This document shows positions 51,198-60,002 of a DNA stretch of 64,000 nucleotides, one piece after another; within the stretch, counting starts at the first letter, position 1, and each line of letters starts with the position of its first letter. The position numbers and the translations under genes were made by a program. Under the pieces are notes generated by a model, which worked only from the letters and a program-made list of their open reading frames with translations, searched no databases and was not told the origin of the DNA. This stretch comes from CAVPTL01 sp963729195 (GTDB taxonomy: Bacteria > Actinomycetota > Thermoleophilia > Gaiellales > JAICJC01). Location of the stretch: contig CAVSNF010000022.1 in NCBI GenBank assembly GCA_963729195.1, positions 382,963 through 446,962 of the forward strand. The letters run 5' to 3'.

Positions 51198-52733
51198 ATG
51201 ACTGAGTTTGGCGAGACGATCGCGAAGGCGTACGCCTCGGAAGGGGCGGCGGTCGAGCTGGGCAAGGGGATGCTCGACGGCCAGATCGATGCCGATGCGG
51301 TGGTGCGGATGCCGCTGGCGATGCTCAACCGCCACGGGCTGATCGCCGGCGCCACCGGCACCGGCAAGACGGTCACCCTGCAGATGATCTCCGAGCAGCT
51401 CTCCAAGGCGGGCGTGCCGGTGTTCGTGGCCGACATGAAAGGCGACCTGTCAGGCCTTTCGGCCGCCGGGGCGGCCGACGGCCCCGCACCCAAGCGCTCC
51501 GCCGAGCTGGGAGTCGAGTACGCGCCGACCGCCTGCCCGGTCGAGTTCCTGTCGCTGGGCGGGATCGGTCCCGGCGTGCCGGTCCGTGCCACCGTCTCGG
51601 ACTTCGGGCCGCAGCTTCTGGCCAAGATCCTGGGGTCGAACGACACCCAGGAGCAGAGCCTCTCGCTGGTCTTCCGATATGCCGACGAGAAGGGCCTGCC
51701 GCTGCTCGACTTATCCGACCTGCGCACGCTACTGGCCTATCTCGAATCCGACCAGGGCAAGGCCGAGCTGACCGGCCTGGGCGGCGTCTCCAAGGCCACC
51801 GTGGGGGTGCTCCTGCGGGCTCTGGCGATGCTCGAGGACGGCGGCGGCAACGAGCTGTTCGGGGAGCCGCAGTTCGCCATCACCGATCTGCTGCGAGTGG
51901 GGCCGGACGGTCGCGGGATCATCTCCAGTCTCGAGCTGCCGGCGGTGCAGGACAAGCCGCGACTGTTCTCGACGGCGCTGATGTGGATGCTGGCCGAGCT
52001 GTTCGAGGAGCTCCCGGAGGTGGGCGACCTGGAGAAGCCCAAGCTGGTGTTCTTCTTCGACGAGGCGCATCTTCTGTTCGACGGTGCCACCAAGGCCTTC
52101 CTCGAGTCGGTCACCCAGACGGTGCGGATGATCCGGTCAAAAGGCGTGGGAATCTTCTTCGTCACACAGATGCCCAAGGACATCCCGCCCGACGTGCTGG
52201 GCCAGCTTGGAAATCGCATTCAGCATGCGCTGCGGGCGTTCACGCCCGAGGACGCCAAGGCGCTGAAGGCGACCGCCTCGACCTTCCCCACCTCGCCGTA
52301 TTACAAGGTGGAGGCGTTGCTGACCGGGCTTGGCATCGGCGAGGCCGCGGTCACGATCCTCTCGGAGTCCGGCGTGCCGACGCCGCTCGTCCAGACGCGG
52401 CTACGTGCGCCGCAGTCACGCATGGGCGCGGTCGACGACGTGGATGCCAAGGCCAAAGCCTCCCCGTGGTACGCCACCTACGCCACCCGGGTCGACAACC
52501 AAAGCGCCCGCGAAATGCTGGCGGCCCGGCTCGACCCGCCGGCAGCCGCACCGGCCAAGAAGCCCGGCAAGGCCAAGCCGAAACCGAAGAAGCCGGCGCA
52601 ACAGCACAAGCAGGCGGCGTCTGCGACCGGCGGGCTGGACGCCCTCGGCGGATTCCTCAACAGCCGCGAAGGCAAGCAGATCCAACGCCAAGTCACCCGC
52701 GGAGTGTTCGACATGCTCAAAAAGCAGCTCTGA
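51198..52733 (+). CDS. HerA-like ATPase, DUF853/YjgR family
   Basis: 511-aa ATPase of the HerA/FtsK superfamily. Walker A GATGTGKT (51-58), the motif VPVFVADMKGDLSGL, ISSLELPAVQDKPRLFS, Walker B KLVFFFDEAHLLFD, arginine/sensor segment FFVTQMPKDIPPDVLGQLGN and a Lys/Pro/Ala-rich linker (about 450-475) before a helical end GGFLNSREGKQIQRQVTRG. Complete. Cellular role of this family is poorly defined. Monocistronic between palindromes. Confidence 0.9.
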   Translation: MTEFGETIAKAYASEGAAVELGKGMLDGQIDADAVVRMPLAMLNRHGLIAGATGTGKTVTLQMISEQLSKAGVPVFVADMKGDLSGLSAAGAADGPAPKRSAELGVEYAPTACPVEFLSLGGIGPGVPVRATVSDFGPQLLAKILGSNDTQEQSLSLVFRYADEKGLPLLDLSDLRTLLAYLESDQGKAELTGLGGVSKATVGVLLRALAMLEDGGGNELFGEPQFAITDLLRVGPDGRGIISSLELPAVQDKPRLFSTALMWMLAELFEELPEVGDLEKPKLVFFFDEAHLLFDGATKAFLESVTQTVRMIRSKGVGIFFVTQMPKDIPPDVLGQLGNRIQHALRAFTPEDAKALKATASTFPTSPYYKVEALLTGLGIGEAAVTILSESGVPTPLVQTRLRAPQSRMGAVDDVDAKAKASPWYATYATRVDNQSAREMLAARLDPPAAAPAKKPGKAKPKPKKPAQQHKQAASATGGLDALGGFLNSREGKQIQRQVTRGVFDMLKKQL

Positions 52734-52760
52734 GGCTGGTCCGCGCCGGTTCTGGCGGCG

Positions 52761-52810
52761 TCGATCCTTGCCAGAACCACCGCGGCCTGCGCCTCAGGGT
52801 GCCTGTCGTA
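52761..52810 (-). repeat. 50-nt repeat block next to palindrome, copy B
   Basis: Reverse complement matches 12186-12235 in 47 of 50 positions. It is followed, 17 nt away, by an AATT-type palindrome in the same relative order as copy A. In this copy a 9-bp inverted repeat GGTTCTGGC...GCCAGAACC (52749-52779) overlaps one end, so the block may fold as a hairpin. Confidence 0.85.
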
Positions 52811-52827
52811 TGTCGAGGTTGCGGTGA

Positions 52828-52858
52828 TGAATAATTGGTGCCAGGCACCAATTATTCA
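52828..52858. repeat. palindromic repeat, AATT type (copy 7)
   Basis: Perfect 15+1+15 palindrome, arm TGAATAATTGGTGCC. First member of a pair with the copy at 52875; the 16-nt spacer contains AGAGCGTCGGTG, nearly the same as between copies 3 and 4. Confidence 0.95.
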
Positions 52859-52874
52859 CACCAGAGCGTCGGTG

Positions 52875-52905
52875 GTGAATAACGGTGCCAGGCACCGTTA
52901 TTCAC
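52875..52905. repeat. palindromic repeat, CGTT type (copy 8)
   Basis: Perfect copy. It ends 5 nt before the GGAGG ribosome site (52910-52914) of the DUF72 gene, so the hairpin would stand directly upstream of that translation start. Confidence 0.95.
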
Positions 52906-52918
52906 GAGCGGAGGCGGC

Positions 52919-53638
52919 GTGATCCGGATCGGCTGTGCAGGCTGGAACTACAAGCAGTGGAAGGCGCCGGTGTACGACGGCGCGCCCCAGCGTGAGTGGC
53001 TCACAAGGTACGGGCAGCGCTTCACCACGGTCGAGGTGAACTCCACCTTCTACCGGCTGCCGCTCGAGAGCACCGTCCAGACCTGGGCCGATCAGACGCC
53101 CGACGGCTTTCTCTTCGCCGTCAAGGTGGGCCGCTACCTCACCCACATCAAGCGGCTGGCGCCGCCGAAATCGGGCGACTTCACGATGCTCGAGCGGCTC
53201 GCACCCATCGTCGAGGCGGGCAAGCTCGGCCCGCTCTTGTGGCAGCTTCCCCCGGCCTTCAAGCGCGACGATGCGCGCCTGGCCGACGGGTTCACGCGCT
53301 TCCCCAGCGGGCACCGAAACGCCATCGAGTTTCGCCACCCCTCGTGGTTCTGCGAGCCGGTGATGGAGATGATGCGCGAGGCGGGCGTGGGGCTTGTGAT
53401 CGGCGACCATCCCGAGCGCGACTTCCAGACCCACGAGTGGACGGCCGACTGGACGTACATCCGCCTGAACCACGGTAAGGCCGGCGTCGACCAGCGCTAC
53501 TCGCCAGCCGAGCTGGCGGCGTGGGCCGAGCGGATCGCGGCCTGGCGCGAGCGGGGCGACATCTACGCGTACTTCAACAGCGACGAGGACGTGTTCGCGG
53601 TGCAGGACGCCGAGGCGCTGGAGCAGCTGCTCGGCTAA
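52919..53638 (+). CDS. DUF72-family protein
   Basis: 239-aa TIM-barrel-like protein: IRIGCAGWNYKQWKAPVYDG, FTTVEVNSTFYRLPL, FAVKVGRYLTHIKRL, GPLLWQLPPAFKRD, AIEFRHPSWFCE, YIRLNHGK and DIYAYFNSDED, the typical series of DUF72 motifs. GTG 52919 has GGAGG 4 nt upstream. Function unknown in the family; complete length. Confidence 0.92.
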   Translation: MIRIGCAGWNYKQWKAPVYDGAPQREWLTRYGQRFTTVEVNSTFYRLPLESTVQTWADQTPDGFLFAVKVGRYLTHIKRLAPPKSGDFTMLERLAPIVEAGKLGPLLWQLPPAFKRDDARLADGFTRFPSGHRNAIEFRHPSWFCEPVMEMMREAGVGLVIGDHPERDFQTHEWTADWTYIRLNHGKAGVDQRYSPAELAAWAERIAAWRERGDIYAYFNSDEDVFAVQDAEALEQLLG

Positions 53639-53696
53639 GACTGGTCAGAACCATCAAGGCATTATTGGTGATCTGTCCTGCCGCTACGATCTTGCA

Positions 53697-54515
53697 ATGG
53701 CTGAACGGGGTGTTCGCACCGCGAAAGAGAGTGAGGCGTTGCCCCGCTATCGGATCGCGGCGGTTGATCGGGCGGTCGCGATTCTGGAAACCTTCACCGA
53801 CGGCCGGGCGCTCACGCAGGCGGAGGTCTCGCGAGCTGCCGGCCTCAGCGAGGCCACCACGCTGCGCTACCTGTCCACGCTCAACCGCCATGGGCTGGTG
53901 GAGCGTGACGCCCACTCCGGTCGCTACGCCCTGGGCCTGCGGCTGTTTCAGCTAGGCGAGCGGGCGCTTGGCACCGACGTCCGCCACGCCGCCCTGCCGG
54001 TGATGCGCGAACTCTCCGAGAGGTTCCACGAGACCGTCAACCTGGGCGTCCGAAACGCCAACAACCTGGTGTTGATCGAGGCTGTGGAGAGCACCCAGCC
54101 GATCCGCCGAGGCGCCAATATCGGTGATCTGGATGCGTGGCACGGGTCGGCGCTGGGCAAGGCGATCCTGGCGGCGTTACCCGACGCGGAGGCGCGTGAG
54201 ATTGTCGACCGGGCCAAGTGGGCCCGGCGCACCAGTCATACGCACACCACCTGGCGGGCGCTACACCAAGACCTGATCGAGATCCGCGAGCGCGGATATG
54301 CCGTCGACGACGAGGAGGGCCAGGACGGGCTTCGCTGCGTCGGTGCCGCCGTCCACGACCGGCACGGACGTCCGCACTACGCGGTCAGCGTCAGCGGCCC
54401 CGTGAACCGGATCAACCCCGACGCGGTGGGTGAGATCGGGCGAGCGGTACACGCGGCGGCGGCCACGATCTCTGCCCGCATCGGCTTTACACCCTCGAAC
54501 CAGTCGGAACACTGA
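53697..54515 (+). CDS. IclR-family transcriptional regulator
   Basis: 272-aa regulator: winged helix YRIAAVDRAVAILETFTDG with LSEATTLRYLSTLNRHGLV, effector domain with AWHGSALGKAILAALP and EGQDGLRCVGAAVHDRHGR (conserved Cys). It is adjacent to, and probably controls, the convergent aminotransferase gene and the D-aminoacylase beyond it. ATG 53697. Confidence 0.9.
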   Translation: MAERGVRTAKESEALPRYRIAAVDRAVAILETFTDGRALTQAEVSRAAGLSEATTLRYLSTLNRHGLVERDAHSGRYALGLRLFQLGERALGTDVRHAALPVMRELSERFHETVNLGVRNANNLVLIEAVESTQPIRRGANIGDLDAWHGSALGKAILAALPDAEAREIVDRAKWARRTSHTHTTWRALHQDLIEIRERGYAVDDEEGQDGLRCVGAAVHDRHGRPHYAVSVSGPVNRINPDAVGEIGRAVHAAAATISARIGFTPSNQSEH

Positions 54516-54537
54516 GCTGATGGTGGCGACAGGATCT

Positions 54538-55845
54538 TCATGACAATCCTCCGGCCTTTTGCATTGCACGGTTGACGGCCGCCTCGGTCGAGGCGATCAG
54601 GTGGTCGCAGTCGGCGTCGGTATGGGCGTAGGAGATGTGGTTTCGTTTGAGATTGAGTGGCAGTTCGAAGATCCCGGCCTCCAACAGCTCCAGCCGGTAC
54701 GCCACGAACAGCTCGGCGTTGTTGCGCAGCAGGTCGTCGTAGCTCTCAGCCGGCCCGTCCATGAAGTACGTCACCCAGACTGAGCCGAACCCGGCGACCA
54801 CGTGGGGGACGCCGATCGCGTCCAGCGCCTCGTCGACTCCCGACCGCACCCGCTCGCCCAGCCGGAAGATGTGCTCGTGCACCGGCTCGGTGCGAAGCTT
54901 GTGGATGGTGGCGAGCGCGGCGGCGGCGATGGCGGGGTGGCCGTTGTAGGTACCCGCGAAGAACACCGGTCGTCCGGGCGTGGTGGAGAACTCGTCCATC
55001 AGCGCCCGCCGGCCGCCCAGCGCGCCGATCGGATAGCCGTTGGCCATCGCCTTTCCGAGCGTGGTCAGGTCGGGGGTGACGCCGCTCAACTCCTGGTAGC
55101 CGCCCAGCCCATGGCGAAAGCCGGTGATCACCTCGTCAAAGATCAGCACCGATCCGTGCTGGGTGCACAGCCGTCGGGTGGCCTCGAGGAATTCTTGCTT
55201 GGGCAGCAGCGCTCCCACGTTGTGGGGGATCGGCTCGAGGATCACCGCGGCGATCTCGTCGCCGAGCTCGGCGAAGGCGGCCTCGAGCGCGGCCACGTCG
55301 TTGAACGGCAATACCGTGGTGGCCTCGGTGACCTCGGGCAGCGTGCCTTTGGACAGGGGGTCGTGGTGGCCGACCCGCTCGGGGCGCGAGATCACGTTCA
55401 GCGAGACGGAATCGTGCCAGCCGTGGTAGCAGCCCTGGAACTTGATCAGGCGGCGCCGCCCGGTGACGGCTCTGGACAGCCGGATCGCGTGGAAGGTCGC
55501 CTCCGATCCACTGCTGGTCAGGAGCACCGTCTCGATCGAGGGCACGCACTCGGTCAGGGTTTCGGCCAGCTGGATCTCGATCGGCGTGACTCCCACTCCC
55601 GGCAGGCCCAGCGTGCGCGCCGTCTCGGCCGCGGCGGCGTCCACGTCGGGATCGTTGTGCCCGAGTACCGGCGGCCCGAAGGCGGCGTGGTAGTCCGTAT
55701 ACCAGTTGCCGTTGTGATCCTTGATGCGCGAGCCGGAGGTCTCGACGATCACCAACTCGTCGACTCCCGCCACCCGCCGCTGGCCGCTGTTGACGCCGCC
55801 GGGCATGACCCCGACTGCGCGGCTGGCCAGTCGCTCGGCGGTCAC
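54538..55845 (-). CDS. class III PLP aminotransferase, glutamate-1-semialdehyde aminomutase-like
   Basis: 435-aa fold-type I PLP enzyme. LTSSGSEATFHAIRLSRAVTG (phosphate loop), CYHGWHDSV, VLIFDEVITGFRHGLGG (Asp for pyridine N), and Lys in TLGKAMANGYPIGALGG. GTG 55845 (VTAERLASRAVGVMPGGVNS) gives the family length; the frame stays open upstream. HemL is possible, but the IclR and amidohydrolase context favours a catabolic aminotransferase acting on an amino acid or amine. Confidence 0.87.
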   Translation of the reverse strand: MTAERLASRAVGVMPGGVNSGQRRVAGVDELVIVETSGSRIKDHNGNWYTDYHAAFGPPVLGHNDPDVDAAAAETARTLGLPGVGVTPIEIQLAETLTECVPSIETVLLTSSGSEATFHAIRLSRAVTGRRRLIKFQGCYHGWHDSVSLNVISRPERVGHHDPLSKGTLPEVTEATTVLPFNDVAALEAAFAELGDEIAAVILEPIPHNVGALLPKQEFLEATRRLCTQHGSVLIFDEVITGFRHGLGGYQELSGVTPDLTTLGKAMANGYPIGALGGRRALMDEFSTTPGRPVFFAGTYNGHPAIAAAALATIHKLRTEPVHEHIFRLGERVRSGVDEALDAIGVPHVVAGFGSVWVTYFMDGPAESYDDLLRNNAELFVAYRLELLEAGIFELPLNLKRNHISYAHTDADCDHLIASTEAAVNRAMQKAGGLS

Positions 55846-55985
55846 GATGACACCACGATCTGGGAGTCTTGACAGGCCGGCCGTCGAGACATAGTCTTGC
55901 ACCCAGTGAAAGGCACCATTCGCATTGCGCAAGACACTACCTGCTCGCTGCGGCAACTACAAGGGCGCTTCGCCCAGGGGGCGTA

Positions 55986-57533
55986 GTGCTGGACGTCGCC
56001 ATCCGGGGTGGGCTGGTGGTCAACCCCGAGGGCGCGGTGCAGGCCGACGTCGGCATCGAGGGCGATCGAGTGGTACTGGTCGGCGATGCCTCGGGTGTGT
56101 CGGCCCGCCTGGATCTCGATGCCTCCGCCCGCAACGTGATGCCGGGGTTCGTCGATGCTCACTCGCACCTGGACATGGCGCTGTGGGATGAACCGGTGCA
56201 CCTGCCGACGCTGCACCAGGGCGTGACCACGGTGGTACTGGGCCAGGACGGTACCTCTGTCGCCCCGGGCAGCGCCGCCACGATCGCCGGCATGCGTCAC
56301 TACTTTGCGGCGGTCAACGGCCTGCACCAGAGCATTCCCGCCGACTGGGGCTCGGTGGCCGAGTACCTCGAGCGGGTGGACGGGGCATCCACGCTCAACG
56401 TCGCCTACCTGGTGCCCAACGGCAACCTGAGACTGGACACCATCGGCTGGGATGCCCGGCCGGCCACAGGCGAGCAGTTGAGTGCCATGTCCGAGGCGCT
56501 GGCGCTGGGCCTCGAGCAGGGTGCGGTGGGCCTCTCCAGCGGCCTCGACTACGTGCCCAGCATGTGTGCTGACACGTCCGAGCTGGCTCATCTGTGTGAG
56601 GTCGTGCGCGATGCCGGCGGGGTGTATGTCACGCACATGCGGGGGTATGACGAGCGCAGTCCGGCGGGGTTTGCCGAGGTGGCCGAGATCGGGCGCCGAA
56701 GCGGTGTCAAGCTGCACATCTCGCACCTGATGGGGCAGGCCGAGCGGCACCTGCCGGTGGTCGATCGGCTCGCTGCCGAAGGTCTTGACCTGAGCTTCGA
56801 CAGCTATCCGTACCTGGCCGGTTGCACCACCCTGGCGATGATGGGTCTTCCCCCCGAACTGCAGCAGCGCGGCCCCGAGCAGACGTTGGCGGCGTTGGCG
56901 GATGCCGACACCCGAGCGGCCTTGCGGCGAGACTGGTTCCCCGGCATGAGCCGCGACGTCGGGGCGTTTCGGCTGACCTACGTTGCGGCTCCGGGACTCG
57001 AACACCTGGAGGGAGCGAGTGTGTTCGAAGCGTGTGACACGCTCGGGCTGGACATCGCCGACCTGGTGTGCACGTTGCTGGTGGAAAGCGATCTTGCGAT
57101 CGGTGTGATCGCCCCCAACGGCCTGGGCGACGACGACCTGCGGGCTACCCACCGCCACCCGCTGCACATGGCCGGCTCGGATGGGATCTACATCGGTTCC
57201 AGTCCGCATCCGCGCGGCTGGGGCACGTTCGCCCGCTACCTGGGCCGCTATGGGCGCGACCGCCAGGACTTCTCGTGGTGCGACGCCGCCCGCCACCTGT
57301 CAACGTCCGCCGCCGAGCGGTTCGGCCTGAGCGATCGCGGCCGGGTGGCTGTGGGGCAGTTTGCCGACGTGGTCGTGCTCGATCCCGGCACGGTGATCGA
57401 TACCGCCACCTTCCAGCGTCCGAGATCACATTCGCTGGGGGTGCAGCACGTGCTGGTCAACGGCGTGGCCGCGTTGATCGATGGTCGCCCCACGGGCACT
57501 CGCCCGGGGCGTGCGCTGCGGCGGGACGGCTGA
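55986..57533 (+). CDS. N-acyl-D-amino-acid deacylase-like amidohydrolase
   Basis: 515-aa TIM-barrel amidohydrolase from GTG 55986. Metal ligands in VMPGFVDAHSHLDMALWD, further GLSSGLDYVPSMCAD, VTHMRGYDERSPAG, LHISHLMGQAE and the Asp-region HMAGSDGIYIGSSPHPRGWG, all typical of D-aminoacylases/dihydroorotase-like enzymes. It ends with the GRVAVGQFADVVVLDPGTV composite domain. Divergent from the aminotransferase; the pair could process N-acyl amino compounds. Confidence 0.88.
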   Translation: MLDVAIRGGLVVNPEGAVQADVGIEGDRVVLVGDASGVSARLDLDASARNVMPGFVDAHSHLDMALWDEPVHLPTLHQGVTTVVLGQDGTSVAPGSAATIAGMRHYFAAVNGLHQSIPADWGSVAEYLERVDGASTLNVAYLVPNGNLRLDTIGWDARPATGEQLSAMSEALALGLEQGAVGLSSGLDYVPSMCADTSELAHLCEVVRDAGGVYVTHMRGYDERSPAGFAEVAEIGRRSGVKLHISHLMGQAERHLPVVDRLAAEGLDLSFDSYPYLAGCTTLAMMGLPPELQQRGPEQTLAALADADTRAALRRDWFPGMSRDVGAFRLTYVAAPGLEHLEGASVFEACDTLGLDIADLVCTLLVESDLAIGVIAPNGLGDDDLRATHRHPLHMAGSDGIYIGSSPHPRGWGTFARYLGRYGRDRQDFSWCDAARHLSTSAAERFGLSDRGRVAVGQFADVVVLDPGTVIDTATFQRPRSHSLGVQHVLVNGVAALIDGRPTGTRPGRALRRDG

Positions 57534-57536
57534 GTT

Positions 57537-58040
57537 TCAGCCCAGTTCGCGCGGCACGACGTAGTCGGCCAGCCGCGCGTCCTGGTCACACTCAGCCCAC
57601 GTCTCACCGCCCAGCTCGAGCGTCGCCAGCGCCGCCGTCGGGAATTTCGCTGCCAGCTGCGGCAGCCGCTCCCCAGCAGCCGCCAGCCGCAATGCGAGGT
57701 CGTGCATACCGGGGTTGTGGCCGATCACCATCACCGATCGGGCCGACTCCGACACCTGCCGCAGGCGATCGACCAGCTGATCGTCGGACGCCCCGTACAG
57801 CTCGTCCTCGAACTCGATCGTCGCGGCACCGAGCGCCGGCGTGATCAGGTCGAGTGTCTGCCGGGTGCGAACGGCGGACGAGCACAGCACCAGATCCACC
57901 TGCACGTCGCGGCTCTCCAGATACTCGGCGATCGCCGCTGCGGCGTGCACGCCGCGTGGCGCCAGCGGCCGCTCGTGATCGGTCAGCGAGCTGTCGTCCC
58001 AGCTGGATTTGGCGTGGCGCAGGAGGTACAGAGTGTGCAT
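57537..58040 (-). CDS. phosphohistidine phosphatase SixA family
   Basis: 167-aa histidine phosphatase: catalytic LYLLRHAKSSWDD (R-H-A/G), DHERPLAPRGVHAA, LVLCSSAVRTRQT, and VMVIGHNPGMHDLAL with the second His. Removes phosphate from phosphohistidine or small esters. ATG 58040. Convergent with the amidohydrolase, 3 nt apart. Confidence 0.9.
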   Translation of the reverse strand: MHTLYLLRHAKSSWDDSSLTDHERPLAPRGVHAAAAIAEYLESRDVQVDLVLCSSAVRTRQTLDLITPALGAATIEFEDELYGASDDQLVDRLRQVSESARSVMVIGHNPGMHDLALRLAAAGERLPQLAAKFPTAALATLELGGETWAECDQDARLADYVVPRELG

Positions 58041-58115
58041 GCGCGTCTCGGGTGGTCGTTGCCGGTGTGTCTCTGGAACTGTACGGTGTGCGAACTGCTT
58101 CTGGAGGGTGCTTAG

Positions 58116-59465
58116 GTGGCTGACCATACTCAGAGCCGGCGCCGGCCGGCGGCGATACTCGCGCTGATCGCAGGGATTGCGGCGGTCGTGGCCGGGGTGG
58201 CGTCGGTGACGCAGGGCTCGTTGGGTCGGTTTGTGATCGTGGCGGTGGTCGCCGCAGCCGCGGTGGTCGGCATCTGGTACCTGATCGCCGGCCGGGGAAC
58301 GGTGCGGATGGTTGGCGGTGTGATCGCGGTGGCGGCGCTGGTGGCGTTGCTGGTGTCGGTGCTGACCGCCCACGACAACGGCTGGCTGTTCGAGCTGTCG
58401 CTGCTGCTCGTGGTGATCTCGGCCGTGGCCGCAAGGAGTGCGCTGCGGCAGACCCCCGATTCCCCTCCACTGGACGGAAACTCGACGGCGGTGGGCGATC
58501 GGCCGCGCCATCCGGTGCTGATCATGAACCCGTGGTCGGGCGGCGGCAAGGTCGAGAAGTTCAACCTGGTCGAGGAGTGCCGCAAGCGCGGGATCGAGCC
58601 GGTCGTGCTCAGTCGGGGAGACGACCTGCTGCAGCTCGCACACGACGCCCTCGACCGCGGCGCCGACGTGATCGGCATGGCCGGCGGTGACGGCTCCCAG
58701 GCGCTGGTGGCATCGGTTGCGTCTGCCCGCGATGTCCCCCACGTGTGCATTCCTGCCGGCACCCGCAACCATTTCGCGCTCGATCTCGGCCTCGATCGGG
58801 ACGACGTGGTGGGTGCGCTGGACGCCTTCGGCGAGGCGGTGGAGCGGCGGATCGACCTGGCCACCGTCAACGGCCGGGTGTTCGTCAACAACGCCTCGAT
58901 GGGGATCTACGCCAAGATCGTGCAGTCGCCCGAGTACCGCGACGCCAAGATGAAGACCGCCGCGGCAATGCTTCCCGACATGCTCGGCTCGGACGCCGAG
59001 CCGTTCGACCTGCGCTTCACCGGTCCCGACGGTGAGCAGCTGCCGACGGCGCACATGATCCTGGTCTCCAACGACCCCTACGAGCTTCACCACCTCGACG
59101 GCCGCGGCACCAGGCCGCGGCTGGACGCGGGCACGCTGGGGATCGTGGCCGCCAGGATCGCGAGCGCGGCCGAGGCGGTCGAGTTCACCGGCCTGGAGAC
59201 AGTCGGCCGAGTTCGGAGCTTCCGCGGCTGGCTGGAGTGGGAAACGCCGCGGTTCCAGATCGACTCGAGCGACGCCGTCGAGATCGGGATCGACGGTGAG
59301 GCGATGTCGCTGGAACCGCCGCTGGTGTTCGAGTCGCGCCCGGGCGCGCTGCGGGTGCGGATCCCCACCCACGCGGTGGGGGCCTCTCCGGCGGCGCTGA
59401 GCGTGCCGGGGCCGCGTCTGGTCGTGCAGGAGCTGGTGGCGATCGCCACCGGCCGAAGTTCGTGA
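58116..59465 (+). CDS. diacylglycerol kinase-domain lipid kinase with N-terminal membrane region
   Basis: 449-aa protein from GTG 58116. Four membrane helices in residues about 12-105 are followed by a DAGK catalytic domain: VLIMNPWSGGGKVEKFN, VIGMAGGDGSQALVASVA, CIPAGTRNHFALDLGLDRDD (GxxGTxN-like), and VFVNNASMGIYAKIVQ. Phosphorylates a lipid such as diacylglycerol. Adjacent to a PAP2 phosphatase that would do the reverse. Confidence 0.9.
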   Translation: MADHTQSRRRPAAILALIAGIAAVVAGVASVTQGSLGRFVIVAVVAAAAVVGIWYLIAGRGTVRMVGGVIAVAALVALLVSVLTAHDNGWLFELSLLLVVISAVAARSALRQTPDSPPLDGNSTAVGDRPRHPVLIMNPWSGGGKVEKFNLVEECRKRGIEPVVLSRGDDLLQLAHDALDRGADVIGMAGGDGSQALVASVASARDVPHVCIPAGTRNHFALDLGLDRDDVVGALDAFGEAVERRIDLATVNGRVFVNNASMGIYAKIVQSPEYRDAKMKTAAAMLPDMLGSDAEPFDLRFTGPDGEQLPTAHMILVSNDPYELHHLDGRGTRPRLDAGTLGIVAARIASAAEAVEFTGLETVGRVRSFRGWLEWETPRFQIDSSDAVEIGIDGEAMSLEPPLVFESRPGALRVRIPTHAVGASPAALSVPGPRLVVQELVAIATGRSS

Positions 59466-59466
59466 T

Positions 59467-59985
59467 CTAGCTGCGTCCGCGCCTGGCCACGGCAAACGTC
59501 ACCAGGCTGACCCCGCCGCCCAAGAGTGCGCCCGCGGTCACGTCCGTGAGCCAGTGGGCCTGCAGGTGGGTGCGGCTCCAGCCCATGCCCAGCGTCCCGG
59601 CGGCGGCACCCGCCCACATCCACCGCTGGGCCGGACGCTCTTCCGACGCCAGCAGCACCAGCGAGACCGATGTGGCTGCCGCATACGCGGCGTGACCCGA
59701 CGGGAACGACGTGCCGAACGGGTCGACCCGTGCGATCGCCGGGCGCTCCCGATCGACGACCAGCTTGACAGCGTTTACGGCCAGCGGGGTGAGCGCCTCG
59801 GCGGCTGCGAACGCGGCCAGTCCCCGCCATCGCTTTTGACGCGCGAGCACCACCCCGATCGTCCCCATGGTGACACCCCGCACCGCGCCGCGACCGCAGC
59901 GGTCAAAGATCAGCGCGACCGGGTCGAGGTGCTTGCCGGGCACGGTGAGCATCGCCTCCGACCATCGCCGATCGAGCCTCGTCAT
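59467..59985 (-). CDS. PAP2-family phosphatase
   Basis: 172-aa membrane phosphatase with the three PAP2 motifs KLVVDRERP, SFPSGHA and SRTHLQAHWLTDV. About five helices. Converges with the lipid kinase gene with a 1-nt gap. Probably dephosphorylates phosphatidate or undecaprenyl-type lipids. Confidence 0.92.
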   Translation of the reverse strand: MTRLDRRWSEAMLTVPGKHLDPVALIFDRCGRGAVRGVTMGTIGVVLARQKRWRGLAAFAAAEALTPLAVNAVKLVVDRERPAIARVDPFGTSFPSGHAAYAAATSVSLVLLASEERPAQRWMWAGAAAGTLGMGWSRTHLQAHWLTDVTAGALLGGGVSLVTFAVARRGRS

Positions 59986-60002
59986 CGGCCGAGCGTATCC
60001 GC

